From Draconibacterium halophilum (GTDB lineage: Bacteria > Bacteroidota > Bacteroidia > Bacteroidales > Prolixibacteraceae): a stretch of 64,000 nt of DNA. The notes below the pieces were generated by a model that had not been told where the DNA came from, did no database searches, and saw nothing but the letters and a program-made list of their open reading frames with translations. A program made the position numbers and the translations under genes. The first letter of the stretch is position 1, and each line of letters opens with the position of its first letter. Below are positions 27,738-36,174 of the stretch, one piece after another. The DNA is taken from the NCBI RefSeq assembly GCF_010448835.1, contig NZ_CP048409.1, forward strand, positions 4,831,400-4,895,399, written 5' to 3'.

Positions 27738-28490
27738 CTATTTTTGTAGCGAGATTATAGTATTTTGCAAAAGCGCAATTACATGCTTAACATTCTCGTT
27801 AAACACTTTCAGCACCTCTTCCCAGGTAACAGGCGCTTCATCCACATTCCAGCAATCGTAATCGGTGCTCATGGCAACGGCAGCATAAGGAATCTCCAGC
27901 TCATTAGCCAGGGCGCACTCGGGTGCTGTCGACATATTAATAACATCGGCTCCCCAGGCCCGAAACATATTCGACTCGGCACGTGTCGAGAAACGTGGTC
28001 CTTCAATTGTAATTACCGTTCCGCTTTTATGAAATCCCAAATCCATCTCTTCAGCATTTTCAATCAATTTATGACGTAATTTCCAGTTAAACGGATCCGA
28101 CATTGCCGGGTGATTTAATTTCCCGTCTTCAAATTTATCTATAAAAGAAGTCTTTCTGAAGCGGGTAAAATCAATAAACTGATCGAGCATTACAAGCTCT
28201 CCGCGACCAATTTCCAAGCGAAGACTCCCGCATGCGGTGGTTGCCAGAATGTGCGAACACCCCCACTCTTTTATAGCCCAAATATTTGCGCGGTTATTCA
28301 CATCTGTTGGCGGAATAGAATGATCGCGGCCGTGCCTCGATAATAGGACCACATCCACGCCTCCAATCTTTCCACATTTAAACGACGACGAAGGCGCACC
28401 ATAAGGCGTTTCAACATTTACCTCTGTTGCCTCTTTCAGAATGGCGGGGTCTTCCAGCCCGGAACCACCAATTATTGCAATTTTTTTCAT
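27738..28490 (-). CDS. mtnP: S-methyl-5'-thioadenosine phosphorylase / purine nucleoside phosphorylase
   Basis: A 250-residue MTAP-type phosphorylase that splits methylthioadenosine into adenine and methylthioribose-1-phosphate. Motifs: IGGSGLEDP at the N-terminus (phosphate loop), SRHGRDHSIPPTDVNNRANIWA, TTACGSLR, TVITIEGPRFSTRAE and ECALANELEIPYAAVAMSTDYD in the nucleoside pocket, where the Asp pair indicates 6-aminopurine recognition. It starts four bases after mtnA, whose product uses the sugar phosphate. The pair forms the entry to methionine salvage. Confidence 0.92.
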   Translation of the reverse strand: MKKIAIIGGSGLEDPAILKEATEVNVETPYGAPSSSFKCGKIGGVDVVLLSRHGRDHSIPPTDVNNRANIWAIKEWGCSHILATTACGSLRLEIGRGELVMLDQFIDFTRFRKTSFIDKFEDGKLNHPAMSDPFNWKLRHKLIENAEEMDLGFHKSGTVITIEGPRFSTRAESNMFRAWGADVINMSTAPECALANELEIPYAAVAMSTDYDCWNVDEAPVTWEEVLKVFNENVKHVIALLQNTIISLQK

Positions 28491-28494
28491 GATA

Positions 28495-29601
28495 CTATCT
28501 ATTATTTTTCTCCGGATATAATTTTAAAATACTTTCTTTATTCGCTTTGCAAATGCCACGTTCCGATATCAAGCCGCTTACCAAACGGGCCGGAGTTACA
28601 TCGAAACCATAATTAGCTACCATACTTTTTTCAGGAACTAAACGCACCTTTTTTATCTGATCATCGTGCCAACCCTCAATCGCCGCCACTTCATTGCCAT
28701 CACGTTGTTCAATGGGAATTTCTTTTACGCCGTCATTCATTTCCCAATCGAAAGTGCTCGATGGCAGCGCCACATAAAAAGGCACGTTATTATCGTGAGC
28801 AGCCAAAGCTTTTAAATAGGTACCTATTTTGTTGGCTACATCGCCGGTAACAGTTGTTCGGTCGCTACCCACAATTACCACATCAACCAAAGCGTGTTGC
28901 ATTAAATGGCCACCCGCATTGTCGGGAATAACGGTGTGCGGCACACCTTGTTCTCCCAATTCGTAGGCCGTTAATCGTGCTCCCTGGTTTCGCGGGCGCG
29001 TTTCATCCACCCAAACATGCACCGGAATTCCCTTTAAATGTGCCTTATAAATAGGCGCGGTTGCTGTTCCCCAATCAATACACGCTAACCAGCCGGCATT
29101 GCAGTGGGTTAAAACGTTCACTGTAGTTCTTTTCTTTTTATAAATGGCCTCGATAATTTCCAACCCATGCTCTCCTATCTGATCGCCAAAATCAATTTCC
29201 TGCTTCTTTAATTCGCCGACTTTTGCCAGTACTTTTGCTTCCAATTCCTTATCCTCTTTGTGAGCCAAAATAAAAACCAACATTTCATCCACGGCAAAAG
29301 CAAGATTAACAGCCGTTGGACGCGATGATTTTAAATACTTAGCCACCTGAGTTAAGTCCTCTTCCCAATTTTCATTTTTCAAATGACGAGTTGCCAGATA
29401 CATGCCATAAGCCGCAGTTACCCCAATTAAAGGAGCACCACGAACCACCATTTCTTTAATAGCAAAAAAAGCATCGTCGGCCGAATACATAGCAAAAGTT
29501 TCGAATACAAACGGCAATTTTCGTTGATCGATAACCTGAACAATTGTCGGATCGTCCTCATCTATCCAAATAGTATGATAATGTTTTTCCTGAATTTTCA
29601 T
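28495..29601 (-). CDS. mtnA: S-methyl-5-thioribose-1-phosphate isomerase
   Basis: A 368-residue isomerase related to eIF2B that converts methylthioribose-1-phosphate to methylthioribulose-1-phosphate. Key segments are VVRGAPLIGVTAAYG (substrate Arg-Gly-Ala), THCNAGWLACIDWGTA (catalytic Cys), WVDETRPRNQGARLTAYEL, VIVGSDRTTVTGDVANKIGTY (catalytic Asp) and YVALPSSTFD. It is upstream of mtnP in the operon. Later salvage genes (mtnB, mtnC, mtnD) are not in the window, so the fate of the product here is open. Confidence 0.94.
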   Translation of the reverse strand: MKIQEKHYHTIWIDEDDPTIVQVIDQRKLPFVFETFAMYSADDAFFAIKEMVVRGAPLIGVTAAYGMYLATRHLKNENWEEDLTQVAKYLKSSRPTAVNLAFAVDEMLVFILAHKEDKELEAKVLAKVGELKKQEIDFGDQIGEHGLEIIEAIYKKKRTTVNVLTHCNAGWLACIDWGTATAPIYKAHLKGIPVHVWVDETRPRNQGARLTAYELGEQGVPHTVIPDNAGGHLMQHALVDVVIVGSDRTTVTGDVANKIGTYLKALAAHDNNVPFYVALPSSTFDWEMNDGVKEIPIEQRDGNEVAAIEGWHDDQIKKVRLVPEKSMVANYGFDVTPARLVSGLISERGICKANKESILKLYPEKNNR

Positions 29602-29692
29602 TGATTGTAAACTTCCGCTTTTTAAAAGATTTATATGAAGTTAAAAAAGATTTTCCCGAAATGCTTACTTTCGTGAATATAAATTTTGAAAT

Positions 29693-30316
29693 ATGAAAGC
29701 AGACCTTTCAAACATAAAAAACATCATTTTTGATTTAGGGCGTGTGTTGCTAAACCTTGATTTTGATGCTTCTATAAAAGCCTTTCATAAAATTGGCAGC
29801 GATAAAGAAGTTCTCGACCACAAAAATGCGTATGCCGACCCGATTTTCTATAATCTTGAAGTTGGAAAAATTACTCCTGCTGAATTTAGAACCGGCGTTA
29901 GGGAACTGCTAAAAAACGAGAAACTTACCGATCAACAGATTGACGAGGCATGGAGTGCCATGATTCTGGATATTCCTGAACAGCGCGTAAAGAAGGTGCA
30001 GGAACTCAGCAAAAAATACAAGGTTTATTTATTTAGCAATACCAATCAAATTCATATCGACAAATTGCTAGCGGAATTTAAAGCACAACATAGAATTGAT
30101 TTTCCGCCACTATTTAATGCCGTTTATTATTCGCACGAAATTCACGACCGCAAACCGGAAGTCAGTTCGTATGAAAAGGTAATTGCACTTTCTGGTGTAA
30201 ATCCGGAAGAAACGCTGTTTGTCGACGATTTGGAAAAGAACATCATTGCGGCGCAGAAAGCCGGATTAAAAACTTTGTGGTTACAAAAAGGTATGGAAAT
30301 GACAGAGCTATTTTAA
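29693..30316 (+). CDS. HAD-superfamily (YihX-like) phosphatase
   Basis: A 207-residue HAD subfamily IA hydrolase with a small helical cap. Motif I is IIFDLGRVLLNLDF (nucleophile Asp; second position Gly as in YihX), motif II is YLFSNTN, the motif III Lys is in DRKPEVSSYEKV, and motif IV is TLFVDDLEKNI. YihX of E. coli dephosphorylates alpha-glucose-1-phosphate; the substrate here may differ. It is divergent from mtnA and convergent with the cyclophilin cluster, whose last stop overlaps its end by 9 bp. Confidence 0.85.
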   Translation: MKADLSNIKNIIFDLGRVLLNLDFDASIKAFHKIGSDKEVLDHKNAYADPIFYNLEVGKITPAEFRTGVRELLKNEKLTDQQIDEAWSAMILDIPEQRVKKVQELSKKYKVYLFSNTNQIHIDKLLAEFKAQHRIDFPPLFNAVYYSHEIHDRKPEVSSYEKVIALSGVNPEETLFVDDLEKNIIAAQKAGLKTLWLQKGMEMTELF

Positions 30317-31644
30317 GATGCGAACCCGTTTTATTCGGATATCTTCAATCGGCCGCCAACGCCGGTCGGTTTCTACCTGTACAATTTTATCAACCACATC
30401 CATCCCGGAAGTTACTTGCCCAAAAATCGTGTAACTACCATCGAGGTGAGGTGCACCACCAACTGTTTTATAAGCTTGTCGTTGCCCGGCAGAAAACTCG
30501 TAATTATTGGCTTCTTCCAATTCATCCAGCCCCTTATCAAAATATTTACGGCCGGAAACGATATAAAACTGGGATCCATCAGAACGGCGGCGTTGATTTT
30601 TTGTATCCGGTTTTCGCGGCGAACCAATCATCCCGCGTTTATGATACAATCCAGGAACAATATGAGCTGGAATAGTGTAGCCCGGCCCTTCCATCCAACA
30701 CTTGCGCCGGGCACGGCATAACGGGTATCAGCAGCACCACTTTGTATTCCGAAGTCGTCTATCACACGGTGAATCAGCAAACTATCGAAATAATGCTCTT
30801 TAGCCAGCCTAATAAAATTATCGCGGTATTCGGGGGTTTCGTTAAACAGTTTTATGGTGATATTGCCGTAATCGGTTTCCAGTACCAGCCCTTTTATTTT
30901 CCGGTTTTCGGCAGCAAGCTTTTCATTCGATGTAGTTTTTAGCCTATCCAGCGGCTCGGGCGTTTCGGATTTTTTTTGTAGCATATCGGCAATAAATTCC
31001 GAGGGAATAGCAAAACTCCGCGTTTCAAAATTAACCGTTCCGGAATAAGCCACGCCAATCGCTTTCCCGGTTGATACGAAGATGGGCGCCCCAAATTGCG
31101 ATGTCCGAATTCGGTTCGTAATGCGGTATAACCTGCTTCCCCTGATATTTGCCAAATTCAGAACCTTACCGGTAAAAAGCTGCAGTGTTTTCCCGGTTTT
31201 TGGTGCCACATAAAACGATTTGGCAAAGTTCGGTAAAGTGTCTCGTTGTAATTCAATGGGCTCGCGCCGAATGCTGTCAACTTTAAGTATAATCAAGTCG
31301 TTTATACGATCGAAAGCCACAAAACTGTGAGCGTTGTATTTTTTACCCTCGTCAAACGGCTTCACCTTTACGTTGGTAGCCTGATTAACAAGCGAATATT
31401 TGGTAACCAACAAGTCTTCGCCAACAAAAAATCCCTGCCCCGATTCCAGAATCCGGTCTTCATCATACGAATCAATTTTTGCGATAGACGACATCAACTG
31501 ATTCCAGATATACTGTTTTTCATCTGCAGCAACGTCCGGGTTGACTGTTGTTTCTTCCTGCTGTGTTGCTTGTTTTTGTGCTTTATTTCCACAGGCACTA
31601 AAAAAAACAACAGCCAGCAATATGAAAAGAATTTGTTTTACCAT
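30308..31644 (-). CDS. Lipoprotein with degenerate Deg-like protease domain fused to a cyclophilin, frameshifted in this sequence
   Basis: About 445 residues once a single missing base near 30694 is restored (1337+1 bases is a codon multiple). A lipobox (VVFFSACGN) is followed by a trypsin/Deg-like domain (about 45-225): GQGFFVGEDLLVTKYSLVNQ, DRINDLIILKV and IRTSQFGAPIFVSTGKAIGVAYSG (broken into its parts here). In active Deg proteases these read NHVV (His), D-x-ALL (Asp) and GNSGG (Ser); here His is Tyr and the Ser position is not conserved, so this looks like a pseudo-protease. The C-terminal cyclophilin has LLIHRVIDDFGIQSGA, DGSQFYIVSG and DGSYTIFGQV. It is the third gene of a three-cyclophilin operon. 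Confidence 0.8.
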
Positions 31645-31648
31645 AACA

Positions 31649-32458
31649 CTACTTAATCACATTCACTTTGATTTTCACATCGTTATACGGCCGGTTATTG
31701 CCATCAGTTTTTAGGGCTGCAATTTTATCTATCACATCGAATCCCGAAATGCATTCGCCAAATATGGTGTATTTCCCATCCAGCTCAGGATAACCGCCAA
31801 CAGTAGTATAAGCTTCGCGCTGGGCATCAGAAAATTCAAGCGTATTGGGATTCAAATTGTAATCGGTTTCAATATTGTCTTTTATTTCACCGGCAAGCTC
31901 CCTGAACTCCTTCACCTTTTTCTCTTCTTTTAGTTGTTTCAGCTGCTCACGAACTTCGGGCGTCATATATTTCTCCACAATTTTTTTCCGGATAGGAATA
32001 TTCACCGCCATTTCCATCGTATCCAAAGCACCACTGGTATGCACACTTCCCTTTACAATAAAAAACTGTGAAATATCCGACTGCTTAAACGGGTTTACCT
32101 CGTCGGGTTGACGCGGCGCACAAAGCGATCCCTTTTTATGAAAATAGTGATCCAGAATTTCGTCGTCAACTGTTTTATCCGGATCGCCATAACCAATACG
32201 TTTCCCCGGAGGTGCGTTGCGAGAGCTTTTTGAACCGCCCTGAATCAGAAAATTCTCGATTACACGGTAAAACAAAGTGCCATCGTAATAACCCTGGTTG
32301 GCCAATTCAATAAAAGCTTTCTGGTGTTTTGGCGTGTCATCATACAATTCAAAACGCATATCGCCGTAGTTAGTCGAAATCTCAACAATTCGCGATTGCG
32401 CAGACACTGAAAACCCTAATAAACAAATAAATACAACTAATAAACCGGTTCTAAACAT
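31649..32458 (-). CDS. Periplasmic cyclophilin-type peptidyl-prolyl isomerase
   Basis: A 269-residue secreted cyclophilin with a signal peptide (LLVVFICLLGFSVSAQ). The fold is shown by FELYDDTPKHQKAFIELANQ, LFYRVIENFLIQGG (catalytic Arg and Gln kept), SQFFIVKG and DGKYTIFGECISGFDVIDKI. A helical, Lys/Glu-rich insertion of about 70 residues sits before the last strands, where canonical cyclophilins have only a loop. The gene follows the next cyclophilin by 3 bp and precedes the fused one by 4 bp. Confidence 0.88.
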   Translation of the reverse strand: MFRTGLLVVFICLLGFSVSAQSRIVEISTNYGDMRFELYDDTPKHQKAFIELANQGYYDGTLFYRVIENFLIQGGSKSSRNAPPGKRIGYGDPDKTVDDEILDHYFHKKGSLCAPRQPDEVNPFKQSDISQFFIVKGSVHTSGALDTMEMAVNIPIRKKIVEKYMTPEVREQLKQLKEEKKVKEFRELAGEIKDNIETDYNLNPNTLEFSDAQREAYTTVGGYPELDGKYTIFGECISGFDVIDKIAALKTDGNNRPYNDVKIKVNVIK

Positions 32459-32461
32459 AAA

Positions 32462-33280
32462 CTATTTTGTACTTTGTATTTCCATTTTTATATCCGTTTT
32501 CGGACGATCATACTGATCCGTTTCAACGGCAGCAATTTTATCCAAAACATCTAATCCCTCAACAACCTCGCCAAAAACCGTGTACTCTCCATCTAACGAA
32601 GGATAACCTCCAATGGTGGTATATGCCTGGCGCTGCGCGTCGGAAAACGCGAATTTTGGCTGCTCAGTCCAGGCACTATCAGCAGTTGCACGTAGTTCGG
32701 AAACAAAAATGTTAAAACCATCCTGATCGTTATTTTTTCGGTATTCATCCAGCGTGGGTTTTGCTTCAGCAAATTTTTCCTGTAAGAATTCGTTTTTCGC
32801 CCGGCTGTTCATCATCATTTCCATAGTATCCAGTTTTCCCGGAGTATAAACCTCGCCATGTACAATATAAAACTGCGAGCCGCTCGACCGTTTTTCAGGA
32901 TTTGACGTGCCACGCCGTGCCGCTGCCAAAGCTCCTTTTTTATGAATATGTTGTGGAAGTATCTCCGCCGGAATCGTATAACCCGGATTTCCACTACCCA
33001 AACGTTCGCCTGGTGCTGCATCTTTCGAATCAGGATCGCCTCCCTGAATCATAAAGTTTTCCATAACACGGTGGAATAGTAGCCCATCGTAATATCCTTC
33101 GTCAATCAGTTTCAGAAAATTCTTTTTGTGTTCCGGCGTATCGTCGTACAATTTCAATTTGATTTCGCCAAATTCGGTTGAAATGACAACCAGATCTTGC
33201 TCGCTACGCTGTTTCGCATTGCTGCACGAAATTCCTACACCTATAAAAGCAATTAATATTAAACCAATTAATTTCTTCAT
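32462..33280 (-). CDS. Cyclophilin-type peptidyl-prolyl isomerase lipoprotein
   Basis: A 272-residue lipoprotein (lipobox GVGISCSN). The cyclophilin core includes LFHRVMENFMIQGGDPDS (complete FHRV and Q-G-G active-site block), ERLGSGNPGYTIPAEI, SSGSQFYIVHG and DGEYTVFGEV. It has the same type of helical insertion (MMMNSRAKNEFLQEKFAEAKP and following) as the second gene. As the first gene of the operon it has the best preserved active site. Its promoter region (33281-33333) is shared with the divergent lipoprotein gene. Confidence 0.9.
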   Translation of the reverse strand: MKKLIGLILIAFIGVGISCSNAKQRSEQDLVVISTEFGEIKLKLYDDTPEHKKNFLKLIDEGYYDGLLFHRVMENFMIQGGDPDSKDAAPGERLGSGNPGYTIPAEILPQHIHKKGALAAARRGTSNPEKRSSGSQFYIVHGEVYTPGKLDTMEMMMNSRAKNEFLQEKFAEAKPTLDEYRKNNDQDGFNIFVSELRATADSAWTEQPKFAFSDAQRQAYTTIGGYPSLDGEYTVFGEVVEGLDVLDKIAAVETDQYDRPKTDIKMEIQSTK

Positions 33281-33333
33281 TCGTTTTTAATTTTCTTATT
33301 TTGACATTATAAAATTCCTGTAAAGATAAAAAG

Positions 33334-34236
33334 ATGATAAACATTCACTCCAGCGTTCTTTTAATGTTCCTGATTTTTTCATGTTCATCGCCAACAAAGA
33401 AGGAAATTGCTACAGGAATAAGCTTACAAGCCGAACAATATATTCCGGAAGTAGATGGTAAAATGAATGAAATATCAGGATTGATGATTTACGACGATCA
33501 TCTTTGGGGATTTAACGACAGCGGCGGTAAAAACGAGCTTTATGGGTTTAACAAATCGGGGAAAATAAAATATGAAATTGAGCTTGACGATGCAAAAAAC
33601 AGAGATTGGGAATCGATAACACAAAACGATAAGCACGTTTTTGTTGGCGACTTTGGAAATAATGGAGGCAACCGGGATAACTTGCGCATTTATAAAATCA
33701 GGAAAAAAGATATTTCGAACAAAGACGAGCAAAAAGTTGATGTGAAAGAGATTGAATTTGAATACGCCGACCAGGAGCGCTTTACTTATTTAGACCAAAC
33801 CACGCCATTTGATTGCGAAGCGATGGTGGCTTTTAAAAACAAACTTTACCTCTTTAGCAAAAACTGGCGCGACCGCACCACGTGGCAGTACGAATTACCA
33901 ACAAAAAAAGGCAAATACGACATTACGCCTACCGATACTTTTAATGTTAAAGGCCTGGTTACCGGAGCCGATATCAGCCCCAATAAAAAAATATTGGCGT
34001 TGGTTGGTTACGAAAATTTCCAATCGTTTATTTGGCTATTTTCAGATTTTCCGGAAGACCGCTTTTTTGAAGGACAAAGCCAAACCATTTATCTGGAAGG
34101 AATTGACGGCGCCCAAACCGAAGGCATTTGTTTTTTAAACAACGACAGCATTCTGGTTTCGTGCGAAAAAACCAGAACGCACGATCAGCAAGTTTTTCTG
34201 TTCGATTTAAAAAAACTAAACGATGGAACACATTAG
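33334..34236 (+). CDS. Beta-propeller-like lipoprotein of unknown function
   Basis: A 300-residue protein with a lipobox (LIFSCSS, Cys at about 17). The body has repeated strand blocks such as ISGLMIYDDHLWGFNDSGGKNELYGFNKSG, cut here at the end, and DWESITQNDKHVFVGDFGNN, a pattern seen in beta-propeller and SdiA-regulated-like outer-surface proteins. EAMVAFKNKLYLFSKNW and TEGICFLNNDSILVSCEK look like further blades. Ligand or activity is unknown. It overlaps the GNAT gene by 14 bp, so the two are cotranscribed. Confidence 0.7.
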   Translation: MINIHSSVLLMFLIFSCSSPTKKEIATGISLQAEQYIPEVDGKMNEISGLMIYDDHLWGFNDSGGKNELYGFNKSGKIKYEIELDDAKNRDWESITQNDKHVFVGDFGNNGGNRDNLRIYKIRKKDISNKDEQKVDVKEIEFEYADQERFTYLDQTTPFDCEAMVAFKNKLYLFSKNWRDRTTWQYELPTKKGKYDITPTDTFNVKGLVTGADISPNKKILALVGYENFQSFIWLFSDFPEDRFFEGQSQTIYLEGIDGAQTEGICFLNNDSILVSCEKTRTHDQQVFLFDLKKLNDGTH

Positions 34237-34762
34237 GGTAAACCACAAAATCAGGCTCGAACTGATTAATTTGTCGATGGCCGACATTGTTTTTCAAACC
34301 ATCGACCACGATCGTGAATTCCTGAAAAAATGGCTTCCGTTTGTAAACTACACCAGCAAGGTTGCTGACACCAAAGCTTTTATTGAAAGTATTACACGAA
34401 AGGATGACAAAAGCGACCTGGTTTATACCATTTGGTACAACGAAGAATTTGCCGGATTGATTGGTTTTAAGGATACTGATTGGGTGAACCGAAAGACTGA
34501 ACTTGGCTACTGGCTGGCCGAAAAAATGCAGGGTAAAGGTATTGTAACAGCTTGCGTAGAAAAACTTATACGTTTTGCTTTTCAGAAACAAAAAATGAAC
34601 CGCGTACAAATTAAAGTAGCCGAAAAAAATTTGCAGAGTGAAAAAATTCCAATGAAACTGGGATTTGTTTATGAAGGAACTGAACGCCAGGGAGAACACC
34701 ACAGCAAAGGGTACGTCAACCTTAGAATTTACAGTAAGCTTAAACACGAAACATCAGAATAG
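34223..34762 (+). CDS. GNAT-family N-acetyltransferase (RimJ/RimL-like)
   Basis: A 179-residue acetyltransferase. The substrate half begins with RLELINLSMADIVFQTID, and the acetyl-CoA pyrophosphate loop is seen as ELGYWLAEKMQGKGIVTACVEKLIRFAF (Gln/Arg-x-x-Gly-x-Gly/Ala type: Q-G-K-G-I). The tail KVAEKNLQSEKIPMKLGFVYEGT is the usual asparagine-to-Gly-Phe segment of RimL-like enzymes. Ribosomal protein or small-molecule acetylation are both possible. It overlaps the preceding lipoprotein gene. Confidence 0.85.
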   Translation: MEHIRVNHKIRLELINLSMADIVFQTIDHDREFLKKWLPFVNYTSKVADTKAFIESITRKDDKSDLVYTIWYNEEFAGLIGFKDTDWVNRKTELGYWLAEKMQGKGIVTACVEKLIRFAFQKQKMNRVQIKVAEKNLQSEKIPMKLGFVYEGTERQGEHHSKGYVNLRIYSKLKHETSE

Positions 34763-34861
34763 CTGCAACCCTAACCATCTTTTCATGTCGATATAAGTGT
34801 TAAACAACGGTTATAATGCAGATTATTAGCCAATAAGTGAGACGAACTCATTGAAAGTTTA

Positions 34862-34869
34862 TATATTTG
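34862..34869 (+). promoter_or_regulatory. TATATTTG promoter box before the carrier-like gene
   Basis: Exact match to the Bacteroidota -7 consensus TAnnTTTG, 38 bp ahead of the start codon. I do not see a good -33 TTTG at the expected distance. Confidence 0.45.
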
Positions 34870-34907
34870 ACCCGTAAATTCATTTGTTCGAATTTTAAAA
34901 TTTTACA

Positions 34908-35174
34908 ATGCAGACAGAAACAGTTACAGAAAAGGCGCTTCGAAGAAACCTCTACCGGGTGTTGCGAAAAACAGGTGTTACCAGAGATAACATTTGTTTG
35001 ACGGCCTCGTTTTATGAGGATCTGAATTTCGACAACATCGATTGGACAATCTTTACACACTATTTAGAACGCATCTTCGACATTCGGATAAAAGATGAAA
35101 AGTTAAATAGTTTTTCAAATGTAAACGATACACTCCATTACTTACGCGGAGAATTGGTTTACTCAAGTAATTAA
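34908..35174 (+). CDS. Acyl-carrier-like protein lacking the phosphopantetheine serine
   Basis: An 88-residue, four-helix protein whose layout follows acyl carrier proteins: a basic first helix, then a loop, then SFYEDLNFDNIDWTIFTHYLERIFDIRI, shortened here, and a last helix VNDTLHYLRGEL. In ACPs the corresponding segment is D-S-L with the modified Ser; here it is D-N-I, so attachment of phosphopantetheine should be impossible. It is monocistronic, with its own promoter box and terminator. It may be a regulatory or structural ACP mimic, but no partner is visible nearby. Confidence 0.65.
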   Translation: MQTETVTEKALRRNLYRVLRKTGVTRDNICLTASFYEDLNFDNIDWTIFTHYLERIFDIRIKDEKLNSFSNVNDTLHYLRGELVYSSN

Positions 35175-35195
35175 GCAGCTTAAACAAAAATGACT

Positions 35196-35228
35196 AAAAA
35201 AGGGCCTCAATAGAAGAGTCCCTTTTTT
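35196..35228 (+). terminator. Terminator after the carrier-like gene
   Basis: Stem AAAAAAGGG-CTC (35196-35208) / GAG-CCCTTTTTT (35216-35228) with one mismatch and a T run built into the stem. It works in both directions. Confidence 0.75.
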
Positions 35229-35274
35229 ATTTGAACAATTTCAAATGAAATTTTGTATCTTACATCAAATTTAA

Positions 35275-36102
35275 ATGACCAAACAAATGGAAGAAGTAAA
35301 TAATTTATCAGAAAAGATTTACGATTTAGTAATGTCTTATGGTCCCAAATTAATCGGGGCAATTATCACGCTTATTATTGGTTTATGGGTTATCTCATTA
35401 CTCAGTAGTACTATACGTAAGCGTTTTGAGAAACAAAATGTAGACCCTTCACTTCGTGGCTTTCTTAACAGCCTTATTGGAATTGCCCTAAAAGTTATGC
35501 TATGGATAGCGGTAATTGGAATGATGGGCGTTGAAATGACCTCATTTATTGCCATCTTAGGTGCCATCGGTCTGGCAATGGGATTGGCCTTATCCGGAAC
35601 CTTGCAGAATTTTGCAGGAGGTGTAATGATCCTGCTATTTAAACCATTCAAAGTAGGAAACTATATAAGTGCCCAGGGACACTCAGGGACGGTTAATGAG
35701 ATTCAGATTTTTAATACCATATTAAAAACACCGGACAACAGAACCATTATTATTCCCAATGGAGGATTATCAACCGGATCGATGATTAACTTTTCTGCCG
35801 AGCCAAAACGCCGGGTAGACTTTACTTTTGGCATTGCCTACGGCGATGACGTGGATAAAGCAAAAGAAGTTTTAATGAAATTGATAAAAGCCGACGAGCG
35901 AATAATAAATGATCCGGCCGAACCGTTTATTGCCGTTAGCGAACTGGCCGACAGCTCAGTTAACTTAGTGGTTCGTGTATGGGCCGAAGCCGCTAACTAT
36001 TGGGGCATTCATTTCGATCTTCACGAAAAAGTATACAAAACATTCGATAAGGAAGGTCTGAATATTCCTTTCCCGCAAATGGATGTACATGTGCAGAAAT
36101 AA
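35275..36102 (+). CDS. Small-conductance mechanosensitive channel (MscS family)
   Basis: A 275-residue channel subunit with three membrane helices. The pore helix TM3 and the start of the beta domain are clear: GLAMGLALSGTLQNFAGGVM, then LLFKPFKVGNYISAQGHSG and NRTIIIPNGGLSTGSMIN. Gly/Ala-rich packing of TM3 matches E. coli MscS, and the length is close (286 there). It releases solutes on osmotic down-shock. The gene is monocistronic between two terminators. The Met codon at 35287 is an alternative start. Confidence 0.93.
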   Translation: MTKQMEEVNNLSEKIYDLVMSYGPKLIGAIITLIIGLWVISLLSSTIRKRFEKQNVDPSLRGFLNSLIGIALKVMLWIAVIGMMGVEMTSFIAILGAIGLAMGLALSGTLQNFAGGVMILLFKPFKVGNYISAQGHSGTVNEIQIFNTILKTPDNRTIIIPNGGLSTGSMINFSAEPKRRVDFTFGIAYGDDVDKAKEVLMKLIKADERIINDPAEPFIAVSELADSSVNLVVRVWAEAANYWGIHFDLHEKVYKTFDKEGLNIPFPQMDVHVQK

Positions 36103-36122
36103 TAAACTATATAGCAAAGAGC

Positions 36123-36160
36123 AACAAAGGGCACACCGGTCGGTGTGCCCTTTGTTGTTT
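36123..36160. terminator. Bidirectional terminator
   Basis: A 15-base perfect stem AACAAAGGGCACACC (36123-36137) / GGTGTGCCCTTTGTT (36142-36156) with a 4-nt loop, between the convergent mscS-like and DUF4252 genes. Confidence 0.85.
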
Positions 36161-36174
36161 AAAACCTGCTCCCT

